Positions 8,562 through 16,953 are shown, numbered from the stretch's first letter. The stretch is DNA of 64,000 bases from Pseudoalteromonas fuliginea (GCF_000690055.1 NZ_JJNZ01000065.1:1-64000); one strand, 5' to 3'. Numbers and translations: made by a program. The notes: a model not told the origin generated them from the sequence alone.

Positions 8562-10560
8562 TTTAGTTTTAATTTCATCATTTTTGGCAGCATGTAGCAT
8601 GACAAACCAAACTGAAAAAACCACCCATGAGGGTTTAGATAAACTTGGTAAAGAGGCGTTTCGTCCCGCTTTTCATTTTACTCCAGAGAAGCATTGGATG
8701 AATGATCCTAACGGTATGGTTTTTTACCAAGGTGAGTATCATCTATTTTACCAGCATAATCCTGATTCATCTGTATGGGGACCAATGCATTGGGGGCATG
8801 CGATTAGTAAAGATATGGTTGATTGGCAGCACCAAGAAATTAAGTTGTTTCCTGATGAACTCGGTACTATTTTCTCAGGCAGTGCGGTGGTTGATTGGAA
8901 AAATAGTAGCGGTTTTGGCAGTAAAGAAAATCCACCATTAGTGGCTATATTTACCTATCATGACGATAAAAAGGCTGCACAGGGGGCAATTGATTTTCAA
9001 ACACAAGGCATCGCTTATAGTATCGATAAGGGTCGTACATGGAAAAAGTACGCGAACAATCCTGTATTGAAAAACCCTGGGATCCGAGATTTTCGTGATC
9101 CTAAAGTAAATTGGCATGAGGGTACCCAGCAATGGATCATGGTATTGGCTCAAGATGATCATATTGGCTTTTACAGCTCAAAAGATTTAAAAACATGGCA
9201 ATTTGAAAGTAACTTTGGCGCTGATTGGGGCAGTCACGCCGGTGTATGGGAGTGTCCAGATCTGATTCGCGTGCGTATTGAAGGCACTGATGAATATAAA
9301 TATGTTTTATTAGTGAGTATAAACCCTGGCGCTCCAAATGGCGGCTCTGGTACGCAATACTTTGTTGGCGATTTCGACGGTGAAAAATTTGTACTTGATA
9401 GCGATTATCAAAAAATGCTCACAGCAACGCCAGCAGTTTTCCCCCATGGACTTGATTTTTCTGACTTCAAAAGTGGTTTAAAAAATTGGCAAGTATCAGG
9501 TGAAGCATTCCATATAGTTAATGCTCAACCGTCAAATACGATTGCTAGTTCTTTTAAAGGTTCGGATAAGGCAATTGGCACGTTAACCTCAAAATCATTT
9601 GCGATCGATCACGATTTCATTAACTTCAAGATTGCAGGCGGAAAGCATCACAATAGTACTGCAATACAGCTGTTAGTTAATGACGAGATAGTTAAAACCG
9701 CAAGCGGAAATAATACAGGTACTATGACTGAACGTTCTTGGAACGTGAGTCATTTAAAAGGTCAGCAAGCTTATATTAAAGTGGTAGACAATGAACGAGG
9801 TGATTGGGGGCATATAAAAATTGCTGATATCGTATTTTCGGATAAAGCAGCAAATGAAAAGTATGAACCTTCGATATGGTTAGACTACGGCACAGATAAT
9901 TATGCTGGCGTGACTTTTTCTGATGTTCAAGACGGTAGACACTTATTTATGGGGTGGATGAGTAACTGGCAATATGCAAATCAAGTACCTACAGAAGCAT
10001 GGCGCAGCGCAATGACTATTCCCAGAGAATTAAAGTTATTGCAAACGCCAACAGGCGTGCGTTTGGCATCCCAACCTATTAAAGAGCTAAATAGTTTATT
10101 GAGTAAGACACAACAAAAGGCAACCCTAACTGGCGCAAAGAGCTATCAGTTAGATGAGTTTTTTACTGTTGAACCTGGGCAATTTAAGGTGAGCTTTAGT
10201 TTATTAAATACTGAACAAGTTATTGATATCTTGCTTAGCTCTGAAACAGGTGAGTACACTAAGTTACAGCTAAATCCAGCTCAAGGACAGCTTGTACTTG
10301 ATCGCAGACAATCAGGTTTAAAAGACTTTGAAGATGGTTTTGCTTCTTTACAAACTGCGCCATTACAGACTGGGCTTAAATCTTACGATGTCGATATATG
10401 GGTAGATAAAGCATCGATAGAAGTGTTTGTAAATAAGGGGGTTAGCTCTATGACCTCGATTGTTTTTCCAACTTCTCCTTACGATAAAATACAAGTTAGT
10501 GCTCAGCAGTCCATATCACTGAGTGACATTCGCTTAAATAATATAGCAATAGAAAAATAA
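8548..10560 (+). CDS. GH32 fructan hydrolase lipoprotein (levanase/inulinase/invertase type)
   Basis: Glycoside hydrolase family 32, acting on beta-fructosides such as levan, inulin or sucrose. The three catalytic motifs are intact: WMNDPNG (residues 50-56, nucleophile D53), FRDP (transition-state stabiliser D184) and WECPD (acid/base E236). The lipobox FLAAC (C16) predicts a membrane-anchored lipoprotein, probably exposed or periplasmic. About 130 residues (301-432), beginning GLDFSDFKSGLKNW, interrupt the five-bladed propeller before it resumes at WLDYGTDNYAGVTF; the insert reads like a beta-sandwich carbohydrate-binding module. The C-terminal sandwich carries DIWVDKASIEVFVN. The ATG is preceded by GGAG (8538-8541). 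The exact linkage preference cannot be read from sequence. Confidence 0.93.
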   Translation: MRTVNLVLISSFLAACSMTNQTEKTTHEGLDKLGKEAFRPAFHFTPEKHWMNDPNGMVFYQGEYHLFYQHNPDSSVWGPMHWGHAISKDMVDWQHQEIKLFPDELGTIFSGSAVVDWKNSSGFGSKENPPLVAIFTYHDDKKAAQGAIDFQTQGIAYSIDKGRTWKKYANNPVLKNPGIRDFRDPKVNWHEGTQQWIMVLAQDDHIGFYSSKDLKTWQFESNFGADWGSHAGVWECPDLIRVRIEGTDEYKYVLLVSINPGAPNGGSGTQYFVGDFDGEKFVLDSDYQKMLTATPAVFPHGLDFSDFKSGLKNWQVSGEAFHIVNAQPSNTIASSFKGSDKAIGTLTSKSFAIDHDFINFKIAGGKHHNSTAIQLLVNDEIVKTASGNNTGTMTERSWNVSHLKGQQAYIKVVDNERGDWGHIKIADIVFSDKAANEKYEPSIWLDYGTDNYAGVTFSDVQDGRHLFMGWMSNWQYANQVPTEAWRSAMTIPRELKLLQTPTGVRLASQPIKELNSLLSKTQQKATLTGAKSYQLDEFFTVEPGQFKVSFSLLNTEQVIDILLSSETGEYTKLQLNPAQGQLVLDRRQSGLKDFEDGFASLQTAPLQTGLKSYDVDIWVDKASIEVFVNKGVSSMTSIVFPTSPYDKIQVSAQQSISLSDIRLNNIAIEK

Positions 10561-10572
10561 CTTCCAAAATGG

Positions 10573-10590
10573 CTCTATATTAATATAGAG
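10573..10590 (+). terminator. Palindromic hairpin between GH32 and permease genes
   Basis: An 18-bp perfect palindrome CTCTATATTAATATAGAG lies 13 nt after the GH32 stop. It has no following T tract, so it is more likely an mRNA processing or stability hairpin than a full terminator. A DNA-binding site is an alternative. Confidence 0.4.
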
Positions 10591-10621
10591 TCATTAACCT
10601 TTCTCCAAGGCTATGCGATAT

Positions 10622-11836
10622 ATGAGTAGCAATTATCGGCTATTAAGTGTCATTTTCTTTGTCTATTTTATGGCATGGTCTTTTTCTTTTTCATTATTTC
10701 CGATTTGGCTTAGTCAAGAGGTAGGCCTCAATAGTGCTAAAGTCGGGGTTATCTTTAGTATTAATTCCATCATGGCTTTACTCGTGATGCCTTGCTATGG
10801 CATTTTTCAAGATAGACTTGGTTTACAAAAAACACTGCTTTACTTCATTGCATTTTTTATGATGTTGATTGGCCCGTTTGTTAGTTATGTATACGCACCA
10901 CTGCTACAAACGCAGTTTTACCTGGCTGCGATCTTAGGTGGTGGGATTTTTTCATGTGCATTTTTGGCTGGAGTGGGAGTAATTGAGAGTTATATAGATA
11001 AACAAAGTCGAATCACGTATTTTGAATTTGGTAAGGCGCGAATGTGGGGATCTCTAGGTTGGGCTGCAGCAAGCTATTTCGCAGGTTTATCTTATAATTT
11101 AGCGCCCAACTTAAATTACTGGTTATCAAGCATTGCAGCGCTCTGTTTAATTGGTTTATTAGTTTTTGTTAAAGTCGCAAAAAGTAATCACGGGCGAGTT
11201 CCTTCTCAGGCTTTTTCTTCTACACGACAGTTTAAGTCATTTTTTAAAACGACGGGGTTATGGCGTTTAAGTGTATTTGTGATCGGTGTAAGTTGTATTT
11301 ATGCGGTATTTGATCAGCAATTTGCTATTTATTACACTTCTTTTTTTGACACCCCAGAACAAGGTCGAGAGTTTTTTGGCTATTTAACTTCAGCGCAAGT
11401 TATGCTTGAGGCTGCTGCTTTGTATTTAGCTGTAAAGTGGGTGAATTATTTAGGCGTTAAAAACTCGTTGCTGTTAAGTGGTGTATTGATGGCGGTACGA
11501 ATATATTGCTCGGGGATTGTTAATGACTCTATCAGTATTAGCGTATTGAAATTGTTACACGCAATTGAATTACCACTTATGCTGATTGCGTTATTTAAAT
11601 ATATAAACATGCATTTTGACGCTCGTTATTCAGCAATGATCTATATAATTGGCTTTCAATTTACGACTCAATTGATGGCGTCAATTCTAGCTGTCGTGGT
11701 AGGCGTTGTATATGATCATTTAGGCTTTGCGCTAGCCTACCAGTATTTGGGTTTGGTTATCAGTGTGTTTATCGTATTGTCGTTTTTCACATTAAAAAAA
11801 GACGTTATTAAAACGAATCGCGAGCAATCAATTTAA
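10622..11836 (+). CDS. LacY/CscB-type oligosaccharide:proton symporter (likely sucrose or fructo-oligosaccharide)
   Basis: MFS permease of the oligosaccharide:H+ symporter family, closest in character to sucrose permease CscB. Matching stretches include FYGIFQDRLGLQKTL-type loop residues (here CYGIFQDRLGLQKT), FEFGKARMWGSLGWA, VFDQQFAIYYTSFF, GYLTSAQVMLEAAALY and LKLLHAIELPLMLIALFKY, with about 12 membrane segments. It would import sucrose or short fructans released by the GH32. An ATG at 10613 is also in frame, but the AAGG at 10607-10610 is only 2 nt from it and 11 nt from ATG 10622, so the start is uncertain by three codons. Its 3' end overlaps the convergent regulator gene by 29 bp. Confidence 0.9.
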   Translation: MSSNYRLLSVIFFVYFMAWSFSFSLFPIWLSQEVGLNSAKVGVIFSINSIMALLVMPCYGIFQDRLGLQKTLLYFIAFFMMLIGPFVSYVYAPLLQTQFYLAAILGGGIFSCAFLAGVGVIESYIDKQSRITYFEFGKARMWGSLGWAAASYFAGLSYNLAPNLNYWLSSIAALCLIGLLVFVKVAKSNHGRVPSQAFSSTRQFKSFFKTTGLWRLSVFVIGVSCIYAVFDQQFAIYYTSFFDTPEQGREFFGYLTSAQVMLEAAALYLAVKWVNYLGVKNSLLLSGVLMAVRIYCSGIVNDSISISVLKLLHAIELPLMLIALFKYINMHFDARYSAMIYIIGFQFTTQLMASILAVVVGVVYDHLGFALAYQYLGLVISVFIVLSFFTLKKDVIKTNREQSI

Positions 11837-12803
11837 ATGCTAAGTGGTGGTGAACAATATCAGTGCGCTGCTCTATAAGATACTCCATTGCCCAACGTCC
11901 CATTGCAAGATGTGGGAGTGCCATGGTGGTTAAGTTCGGTTGTAATAACTGTGGAATACTGCCCCAATCATCAAAACTGGCAATACCAATATCCTTACCA
12001 ACGACCATTCCTTTGTCATGCACTACAAAGTAAATTTCCAGCGCCATGGGATCTTGACCACATATAATTGCATCAGGTTTAAACTCGTCTATCACTCGCG
12101 CGGCTGACTCTCTTGAGGTAGAAATTTCACTGCCGTCTGCTTGGCTAATAATAACCGATTCAATGAGCAAATCTTCTAATGGTAAACCATGCCTTTTAAA
12201 TGAATTTATAACGCCTTGTTTTCGCCCTTTAGCTGCAACTATATTCTCATTTAAGTTTAAAAAAGCAATTCGACGATAGCCTTTACGTATTAATGCGTCG
12301 GTAATATCTTCACCTGCTTGTTGTTCATCAGGTACAACACAGGGGAAATTATTCGAAGCAGGAAAACAGTTGGCCAAAATAGTGGGTATTTTTTTTAATT
12401 CATCAGCGATAATAACTTGGCGATGGTACATTGCTGAATATATAACGCCTTCAACACGATACTCTAAAAGACTTTCAATCGCTCTATCTATACTCGCTTG
12501 GGTTTCGTTAACATTGAGGATCAATAGTTCTTTATTTTTCTGCCAAGCAATTTCTTGGGCACCACGAATAATATCAAACGTATAAGGAACACTAAGTAAT
12601 TCATCTGCGATAATAGCGTAAATATTTGATTTTTTACGTCGTGTTAAGCTTGCAGCGCGATTAGGTCGATAACCTAATTCTTTTATCGATCGAAGAATCT
12701 TTTCACGGTTAGCATCCTTGACAGTGGGATCATGATTTACAACACGAGATACTGTTTTAAATGAAACACCAGCGTGGGCAGCCACTTGTTTAATTGTAAC
12801 CAT
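11808..12803 (-). CDS. LacI/GalR-family transcriptional regulator of the fructan locus
   Basis: The N-terminal helix-turn-helix is textbook LacI family: TIKQVAAHAGVSFKTVSRVVN, then a hinge region GYRPNRAASLTRRKKS. Residues from about 60 onward form the periplasmic-binding-protein-like sugar sensor (IYAIIADEL, GVIYSAM, IAFLNLNEN, DAIICGQDPMALEIY, IGIASFDDWG). The 331-residue length is normal. It is convergent with the permease gene and most likely represses the locus until a fructose-type inducer binds, using the ACAACGTTGT palindromes upstream of and inside susC. Its own upstream region lacks that palindrome, so strong autoregulation through the same site is not evident. Confidence 0.92.
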   Translation of the reverse strand: MVTIKQVAAHAGVSFKTVSRVVNHDPTVKDANREKILRSIKELGYRPNRAASLTRRKKSNIYAIIADELLSVPYTFDIIRGAQEIAWQKNKELLILNVNETQASIDRAIESLLEYRVEGVIYSAMYHRQVIIADELKKIPTILANCFPASNNFPCVVPDEQQAGEDITDALIRKGYRRIAFLNLNENIVAAKGRKQGVINSFKRHGLPLEDLLIESVIISQADGSEISTSRESAARVIDEFKPDAIICGQDPMALEIYFVVHDKGMVVGKDIGIASFDDWGSIPQLLQPNLTTMALPHLAMGRWAMEYLIEQRTDIVHHHLAFKLIARDSF

Positions 12804-12833
12804 ACTAGAATAAGACCCTCTCTGAATAAAAAG

Positions 12834-12842
12834 AGTATAACA
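12834..12842 (-). promoter_or_regulatory. Extended -10 promoter of the lacI-type regulator gene
   Basis: On the minus strand, TGTTATACT (TG-N-TATACT) lies about 30 bp before the regulator ATG. A GAGAGGG Shine-Dalgarno-like stretch (12815-12821 complement) falls between them. The -35 match is poor, as is usual for extended -10 promoters. Confidence 0.55.
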
Positions 12843-13389
12843 GCAGATTACGTTTTATTTATATGTTTTTATAAAGGTTTATCTTTGATATAAGCTATAA
12901 GTTTACTTAAATTGAATTAATAAATATTTGGAATTGTTAGAGCTTGTTTATTTTTAGAGATTAAATTTACAGCCGTATATTTGGTTTTTTCATGGTGTGT
13001 GGGCTATCCGCACAAATAGGTGATAATGCAGCATGATTGCCAAACATACACAGCCCTTTGAGTTCGTCCTCGGGGAAATTTTCCTTTTTTTATATAGATG
13101 TGGGAGCAGAGTTACCGAGTCTACTCGCTTACAAATTTCACACCGCGATTAAATTACTTCTAGATAAAATAAATTAAATATTCAAAATCAGCTGTTAACG
13201 AATTTGGTTTACAGTACTGAGTCTACTAACCATTTCCATTAGATCTGTAAACTATGTCGTTTTATTTTATATGATCGTATGGTTGTTAAAGTATATGTAA
13301 GCATTTGTTCTTTAATATCACAGTTGTTATCTCATAAATTCAGCGACAAGAATTCACTCACGTAAGATGCCTTATATTAGGCCAGATCT
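12843..13389. other. Intergenic region between lacI-type regulator and trmJ, no gene seen
   Basis: About 550 bp of AT-rich sequence between two divergently oriented genes. I find no credible ORF, RNA gene or mobile element. A short dyad GGAAATTTTCC followed by seven T (about 13074-13090) could be a weak terminator, but no transcript is identifiable for it. The regulator promoter lies at one end and the trmJ promoter elements at the other. Confidence 0.5.
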
Positions 13390-13440
13390 TAGGATCTCGC
13401 CTTTTGAATCTAGGATCTTATTACACTTTCGTGTTAGAAT
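13390..13440 (+). promoter_or_regulatory. trmJ promoter with paired TAGGATCT direct repeats
   Basis: An extended -10 element TGTTAGAAT (13432-13440) stands 36 bp before the trmJ ATG. Two identical octamers TAGGATCT occur at 13390-13397 and 13411-13418. They are spaced exactly 21 bp apart (two helical turns), and the second covers the -35 position. This looks like a promoter read with help from, or blocked by, a protein bound on one DNA face. The regulator is unknown. Confidence 0.45.
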
Positions 13441-13476
13441 TCGCGCAATTTTTTGGCATAGGTAAGTAGCATAGCA

Positions 13477-14202
13477 ATGATCTTAGATGATATTCGCGTT
13501 GTTTTAGTTAACACATCACACTCAGGCAATATTGGTTCGGCGGCTCGCGCCATGAAAACCATGGGTTTATCAAAACTGTATTTAGTTGACCCTGCATGTG
13601 AAATAGACAGCCACGCGAGTGCTTTGTCTGCAGGTGCTAGTGATGTTTTAGGTAATGCTGTTATTGTTGGTACAGTTGAAGAAGCCATTGCCGATTGTGC
13701 ATTAACAATTGGTACAAGTGCACGTTCACGTACGCTTTCTTGGCCTATGGTTGAACCTCGTGAATGTGGCGAAAAACTAGTTACGGAAGCAGTAAATGGC
13801 CCTGTGGCATTAGTATTTGGTCGCGAAAACAGTGGTTTAAGCAACGACGAATTACAGCTTTGTAATTACCATGTATGCATCCCTGCGAATCCTGAATACA
13901 GCTCGCTTAATTTAGCGATGGCTGTGCAAACTCTGTGTTACGAAACGCGTATGGCGTTTTTAAATCAACAACCTAAAAAGGTTGAAGAAGATGACACTGT
14001 TTACCCAAGCTCAAAACAAACTGAGTTGTTTTATGACCACCTTGAAGAGACACTATTTAACACCGGTTTCATCATAAAACAGCACCCAGGTATTGTAATG
14101 ACAAAACTACGTCGTTTATTTAACCGTGCTCGTCCAGAAGATGCAGAGATGAACATTCTACGCGGTATTCTCACTTCAATTAATAAGTCTATCCCTAAGT
14201 AA
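13477..14202 (+). CDS. trmJ: tRNA (cytidine/uridine-2'-O-)-methyltransferase TrmJ
   Basis: SPOUT-class methyltransferase that 2'-O-methylates position 32 of several tRNAs using S-adenosylmethionine. Family motifs are present: the N-terminal RVVLVNTSHSGNIGSAARAM (motif 1), LVFGRENSGLSNDEL (motif 2), and IPANPEYSSLNLAMAVQTL (motif 3, forming the knot). At 241 residues it is close to E. coli TrmJ. It sits immediately upstream of iscR, the same neighbourhood as in E. coli and many gammaproteobacteria, which supports the call. It probably has its own promoter, and the isc operon starts from separate promoters in the following gap. Confidence 0.95.
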   Translation: MILDDIRVVLVNTSHSGNIGSAARAMKTMGLSKLYLVDPACEIDSHASALSAGASDVLGNAVIVGTVEEAIADCALTIGTSARSRTLSWPMVEPRECGEKLVTEAVNGPVALVFGRENSGLSNDELQLCNYHVCIPANPEYSSLNLAMAVQTLCYETRMAFLNQQPKKVEEDDTVYPSSKQTELFYDHLEETLFNTGFIIKQHPGIVMTKLRRLFNRARPEDAEMNILRGILTSINKSIPK

Positions 14203-14270
14203 CCAGAGTTCAGGTTAAGTAACTTAGGTATAGCGATTAGTTATAAAAACCAGTGGTTAAATAACTAGCT

Positions 14271-14303
14271 AATACTTGACTAAAATACTCAGGTAATTAC
14301 AAT
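14271..14303 (+). promoter_or_regulatory. IscR-type box 1 overlapping promoter P1 of iscR
   Basis: AATACTTGACT followed by ACTCAGGTAAT matches the pattern of E. coli type 1 IscR sites (ATA-C-TTGACT...). The -35 TTGACT (14276-14281) and -10 TACAAT (14298-14303) are 16 bp apart. Holo-IscR bound here would block the promoter, giving feedback control of Fe-S cluster biogenesis. Confidence 0.75.
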
Positions 14304-14309
14304 GGCTGT

Positions 14310-14336
14310 AATACTTGACCAAAGAGGTCAGGTATT
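14310..14336. promoter_or_regulatory. IscR-type box 2
   Basis: AATACTTGACC then GGTCAGGTATT: the most symmetric of the three boxes (ATACTTGACC / GGTCAGGTAT). It starts 39 bp after box 1. It contains a TTGACC but no good -10 at the right distance, so it looks like an operator without its own promoter. Confidence 0.7.
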
Positions 14337-14400
14337 AAAAAATTTGTTAACTCTACAATTTAATAAGTAAGAGTTTTAAATCAAATTTTTATCAAGTGAT

Positions 14401-14433
14401 AATACTTGACTAATTTACTCTGGTAATTAAAAT
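14401..14433 (+). promoter_or_regulatory. IscR-type box 3 overlapping promoter P2 of iscR
   Basis: AATACTTGACT then ACTCTGGTAAT, with -35 TTGACT (14406-14411) and -10 TAAAAT (14428-14433) 16 bp apart. It starts 91 bp after box 2 and 58 bp before the iscR ATG. A second IscR-repressed promoter is the simplest reading. Confidence 0.75.
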
Positions 14434-14458
14434 TTGCACTCTTTGTGCAGGGGGCGTT

Positions 14459-14950
14459 ATGAAGTTAACATCAAAAGGCAGATATGCCGTTACAGCGATG
14501 CTGGATGTTGCACTGCACACAGGTGTAGGTCCTGTAGCCCTTGCTGATATTTCACAGCGACAAGAAATTTCTTTGTCATACCTTGAACAATTATTTGCTC
14601 GTTTACGTAAAAATGGCTTAGTAAGTTCTGTTCGTGGGCCTGGTGGTGGTTATTTACTAGGGCGTGAAGCGGGCGTTATCTCTGTTGGCGATATTATTAG
14701 CGCCGTAGACGAATCGGTCGATGCTACACGTTGCCAAGGTGCCGATACCGGCTGTCAAAGTGGTATGCGCTGTTTAACACATAATTTGTGGTCAGACTTA
14801 AGCGCACGCATAGAAGAATTTTTGAATAATATTACCCTTGCTGAATTGGTGGAAAAATCAGATGTGAAAGAAATAGCATCGCGCCAAGATAACAGTATCA
14901 ATAATGCAATTAAGCAGTTGGAAAACATTCAAGTAAGCTGTCAACTTTAA
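14459..14950 (+). CDS. iscR: Fe-S cluster-sensing transcriptional regulator IscR
   Basis: Rrf2-family repressor that binds a [2Fe-2S] cluster and tunes isc expression. The N-terminal winged helix (MKLTSKGRYAVTAMLDVAL, SLSYLEQLFARLRKNGLV, VRGPGGGYLL) is nearly canonical. Cluster ligands are C92, C99, C105 and H108 in RCQGADTGCQSGMRCLTH. The first Cys-Cys spacing is six residues, one more than the C92-C98-C104-H107 pattern of E. coli. The 163-residue length is normal. The ATG follows a strong AGGGGG (14449-14454). It is the first gene of the isc operon and probably autoregulated through the three upstream boxes. Confidence 0.97.
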   Translation: MKLTSKGRYAVTAMLDVALHTGVGPVALADISQRQEISLSYLEQLFARLRKNGLVSSVRGPGGGYLLGREAGVISVGDIISAVDESVDATRCQGADTGCQSGMRCLTHNLWSDLSARIEEFLNNITLAELVEKSDVKEIASRQDNSINNAIKQLENIQVSCQL

Positions 14951-14974
14951 GGTTGACCTGCAGCGGAGAGAGAA

Positions 14975-16192
14975 ATGAAGTTACCGATTTATTTAGATTA
15001 CGCAGCGACCACGCCTGTTGACGAACGTGTTGCTAAAGAAATGATGCAGTGCCTGACAATGGACGGTAAGTTTGGTAATCCTGCGTCACGCTCACATCGT
15101 TTTGGTTGGCAAGCAGAAGAAGCTGTTGACCAAGCACGTACAGATATTGCTGATTTAATTAATGCAGACCCACGTGAAATTGTTTTCACATCGGGTGCAA
15201 CAGAATCAAATAACCTAGCTATTAAAGGTGCAGCACAGTTTTATAAGAAAAAAGGTAAACACGTTATTACCGCTAAAACTGAGCATAAAGCTGTAATCGA
15301 CACATGTCGTGAGCTTGAGCGCCAAGGTTTTGAAGTAACTTACATGGACGTTGAAGAAAACGGCCTACTTGATCTGCAAAAACTTGCCGACACAATGCGT
15401 GACGACACAGTACTTGTAAGCATCATGCACGTTAATAACGAGCTAGGTGTAATTCAAGATATCGCGACTATAGGCGAAATGTGTCGCGAACGTAAAATTA
15501 TGTTCCACGTAGATGCAGCGCAAAGCGCGGGTAAAGTATTAATCGACGTGCAACAACTTAAAGTTGATTTTATGTCGTTCTCTGCACATAAAGTGTATGG
15601 CCCTAAAGGTGTTGGTGCACTTTACGTTCGTCGTAAACCACGTGCTCGCCTTGAAGCGCAAATGCACGGTGGCGGACATGAACGTGGTATGCGCTCTGGT
15701 ACACTAGCAACTCACCAATTAGTGGGTATGGGTACTGCGTTTAAAATTGCTAAGCAAGATTTCGAAAAAGATCACGCACACATCAGCGCACTACGTAATC
15801 GTTTAATCGACGGTATTATGGCTGATATGGACGAAGTATACTTTAACGGCACACAAGACCAATCAGTACCTGGCATTGTAAACATCAGCTTTAACTTTGT
15901 TGAAGGTGAGTCGTTACTTATGGCAGTAAAAGACATTGCAGTATCGTCAGGTTCAGCCTGTACATCTGCAAGCTTAGAGCCTTCTTATGTATTACGTGCA
16001 CTTGGCCGTAACGACGAATTAGCACATAGCTCAATTCGTTTTAGTATTGGTCGCTTTACTACCGAAGAAGAGATTGATTACACCGTCGAATTAATGAAAA
16101 ACTCTATCGGTCGCCTACGTGAGATGTCTCCACTTTGGGAGATGCATCAAGAAGGTATTGATTTAGATTCAGTTGAATGGGCTCACCACTAA
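14975..16192 (+). CDS. iscS: Cysteine desulfurase IscS
   Basis: PLP enzyme that converts cysteine to alanine and hands the sulphur as persulfide to IscU and to tRNA thiolation. K206 in SFSAHKVYGPKG binds PLP, and C329 in SSGSACTS is the persulfide-carrying cysteine. The N-terminus PIYLDYAATTPVD and the 405-residue length match E. coli IscS (404). It lies 24 nt after iscR with a GGAGAG ribosome-binding site, in the same operon. Confidence 0.98.
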   Translation: MKLPIYLDYAATTPVDERVAKEMMQCLTMDGKFGNPASRSHRFGWQAEEAVDQARTDIADLINADPREIVFTSGATESNNLAIKGAAQFYKKKGKHVITAKTEHKAVIDTCRELERQGFEVTYMDVEENGLLDLQKLADTMRDDTVLVSIMHVNNELGVIQDIATIGEMCRERKIMFHVDAAQSAGKVLIDVQQLKVDFMSFSAHKVYGPKGVGALYVRRKPRARLEAQMHGGGHERGMRSGTLATHQLVGMGTAFKIAKQDFEKDHAHISALRNRLIDGIMADMDEVYFNGTQDQSVPGIVNISFNFVEGESLLMAVKDIAVSSGSACTSASLEPSYVLRALGRNDELAHSSIRFSIGRFTTEEEIDYTVELMKNSIGRLREMSPLWEMHQEGIDLDSVEWAHH

Positions 16193-16233
16193 TAGTGTGA
16201 GCACATACCCTAGCAGGTAATGAGGATAGAATA

Positions 16234-16617
16234 ATGGCTTATAGTGATAAAGTAATCGACCACGTAGAAAACCCACGTAACGTAGGTACTCTAGATAAGA
16301 ACGATCCGTCAGTGGCAACGGGTATGGTAGGCGCACCAGCATGTGGTGACGTAATGAAATTGCAAATTAAAGTATCTGCCGAAGGCGTTATTGAAGATGC
16401 AAAATTCAAAACCTACGGTTGTGGTAGCGCAATTGCTTCATCTTCACTTGTAACAGAGTGGGTTAAAGGTAAAACGCTAGACGAAGCCGCGACAATTAAA
16501 AACACTGATATCAGTGCAGAGCTTGAATTACCACCAGTGAAAATTCACTGTTCAATTTTAGCCGAAGACGCAATTCAAGCAGCAATTGCAGACTACAAAA
16601 GCAAACAAGCGAAGTAA
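16234..16617 (+). CDS. iscU: Fe-S cluster assembly scaffold IscU
   Basis: Scaffold on which [2Fe-2S] and [4Fe-4S] clusters are built before transfer by HscA/HscB. All key residues are visible: C37 (GAPACGD, with D39), C63 (TYGCGSAIASSS) and C106 (KIHCSILAEDA). The LPPVK motif recognised by HscA is at residues 99-103. At 127 residues it is one residue from the E. coli length. Third gene of the operon, 41 nt after iscS. Confidence 0.98.
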   Translation: MAYSDKVIDHVENPRNVGTLDKNDPSVATGMVGAPACGDVMKLQIKVSAEGVIEDAKFKTYGCGSAIASSSLVTEWVKGKTLDEAATIKNTDISAELELPPVKIHCSILAEDAIQAAIADYKSKQAK

Positions 16618-16629
16618 GAAGAGAAACTC

Positions 16630-16953
16630 ATGGCAGTGACATTGACAGATGCGGCAGCAAACCGCGTACAATCATTTTTAGCAAACCGCGGCAAAGGTTT
16701 AGGCCTGCGCGTTGGCATTAAAACGACGGGCTGTTCAGGTCTTGCTTATGTACTTGAGTTTGTTGACGATTTAAACGAAGACGATGAAACTTTTGCGGCT
16801 AAAGGTGTCACGTTAATTGTTGACGCTAAAAGCTTAGTTTACATTGACGGCACAGAGCTCGACTACACTAAAGAAGGCTTAAATGAAGGGTTTAAATTTA
16901 GAAACCCTAATCAAGCAGATGAGTGTGGTTGTGGCGAAAGCTTTACCGTTTAA
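16630..16953 (+). CDS. iscA: A-type Fe-S carrier IscA
   Basis: A-type carrier that receives clusters or iron and passes them to apoproteins. The three conserved cysteines are C35 (TTGCSGLAY), C99 and C101 (ECGCGESF). The 107-residue length equals E. coli IscA. It starts 12 nt after iscU; a terminator-like hairpin follows it. Confidence 0.97.
   Translation: MAVTLTDAAANRVQSFLANRGKGLGLRVGIKTTGCSGLAYVLEFVDDLNEDDETFAAKGVTLIVDAKSLVYIDGTELDYTKEGLNEGFKFRNPNQADECGCGESFTV

Noticed and set aside
13021..13110. Terminator or small RNA in the lacI-trmJ gap
   Set aside because: The GGAAATTTTCC dyad has only about five base pairs and no promoter or conserved stem precedes it.
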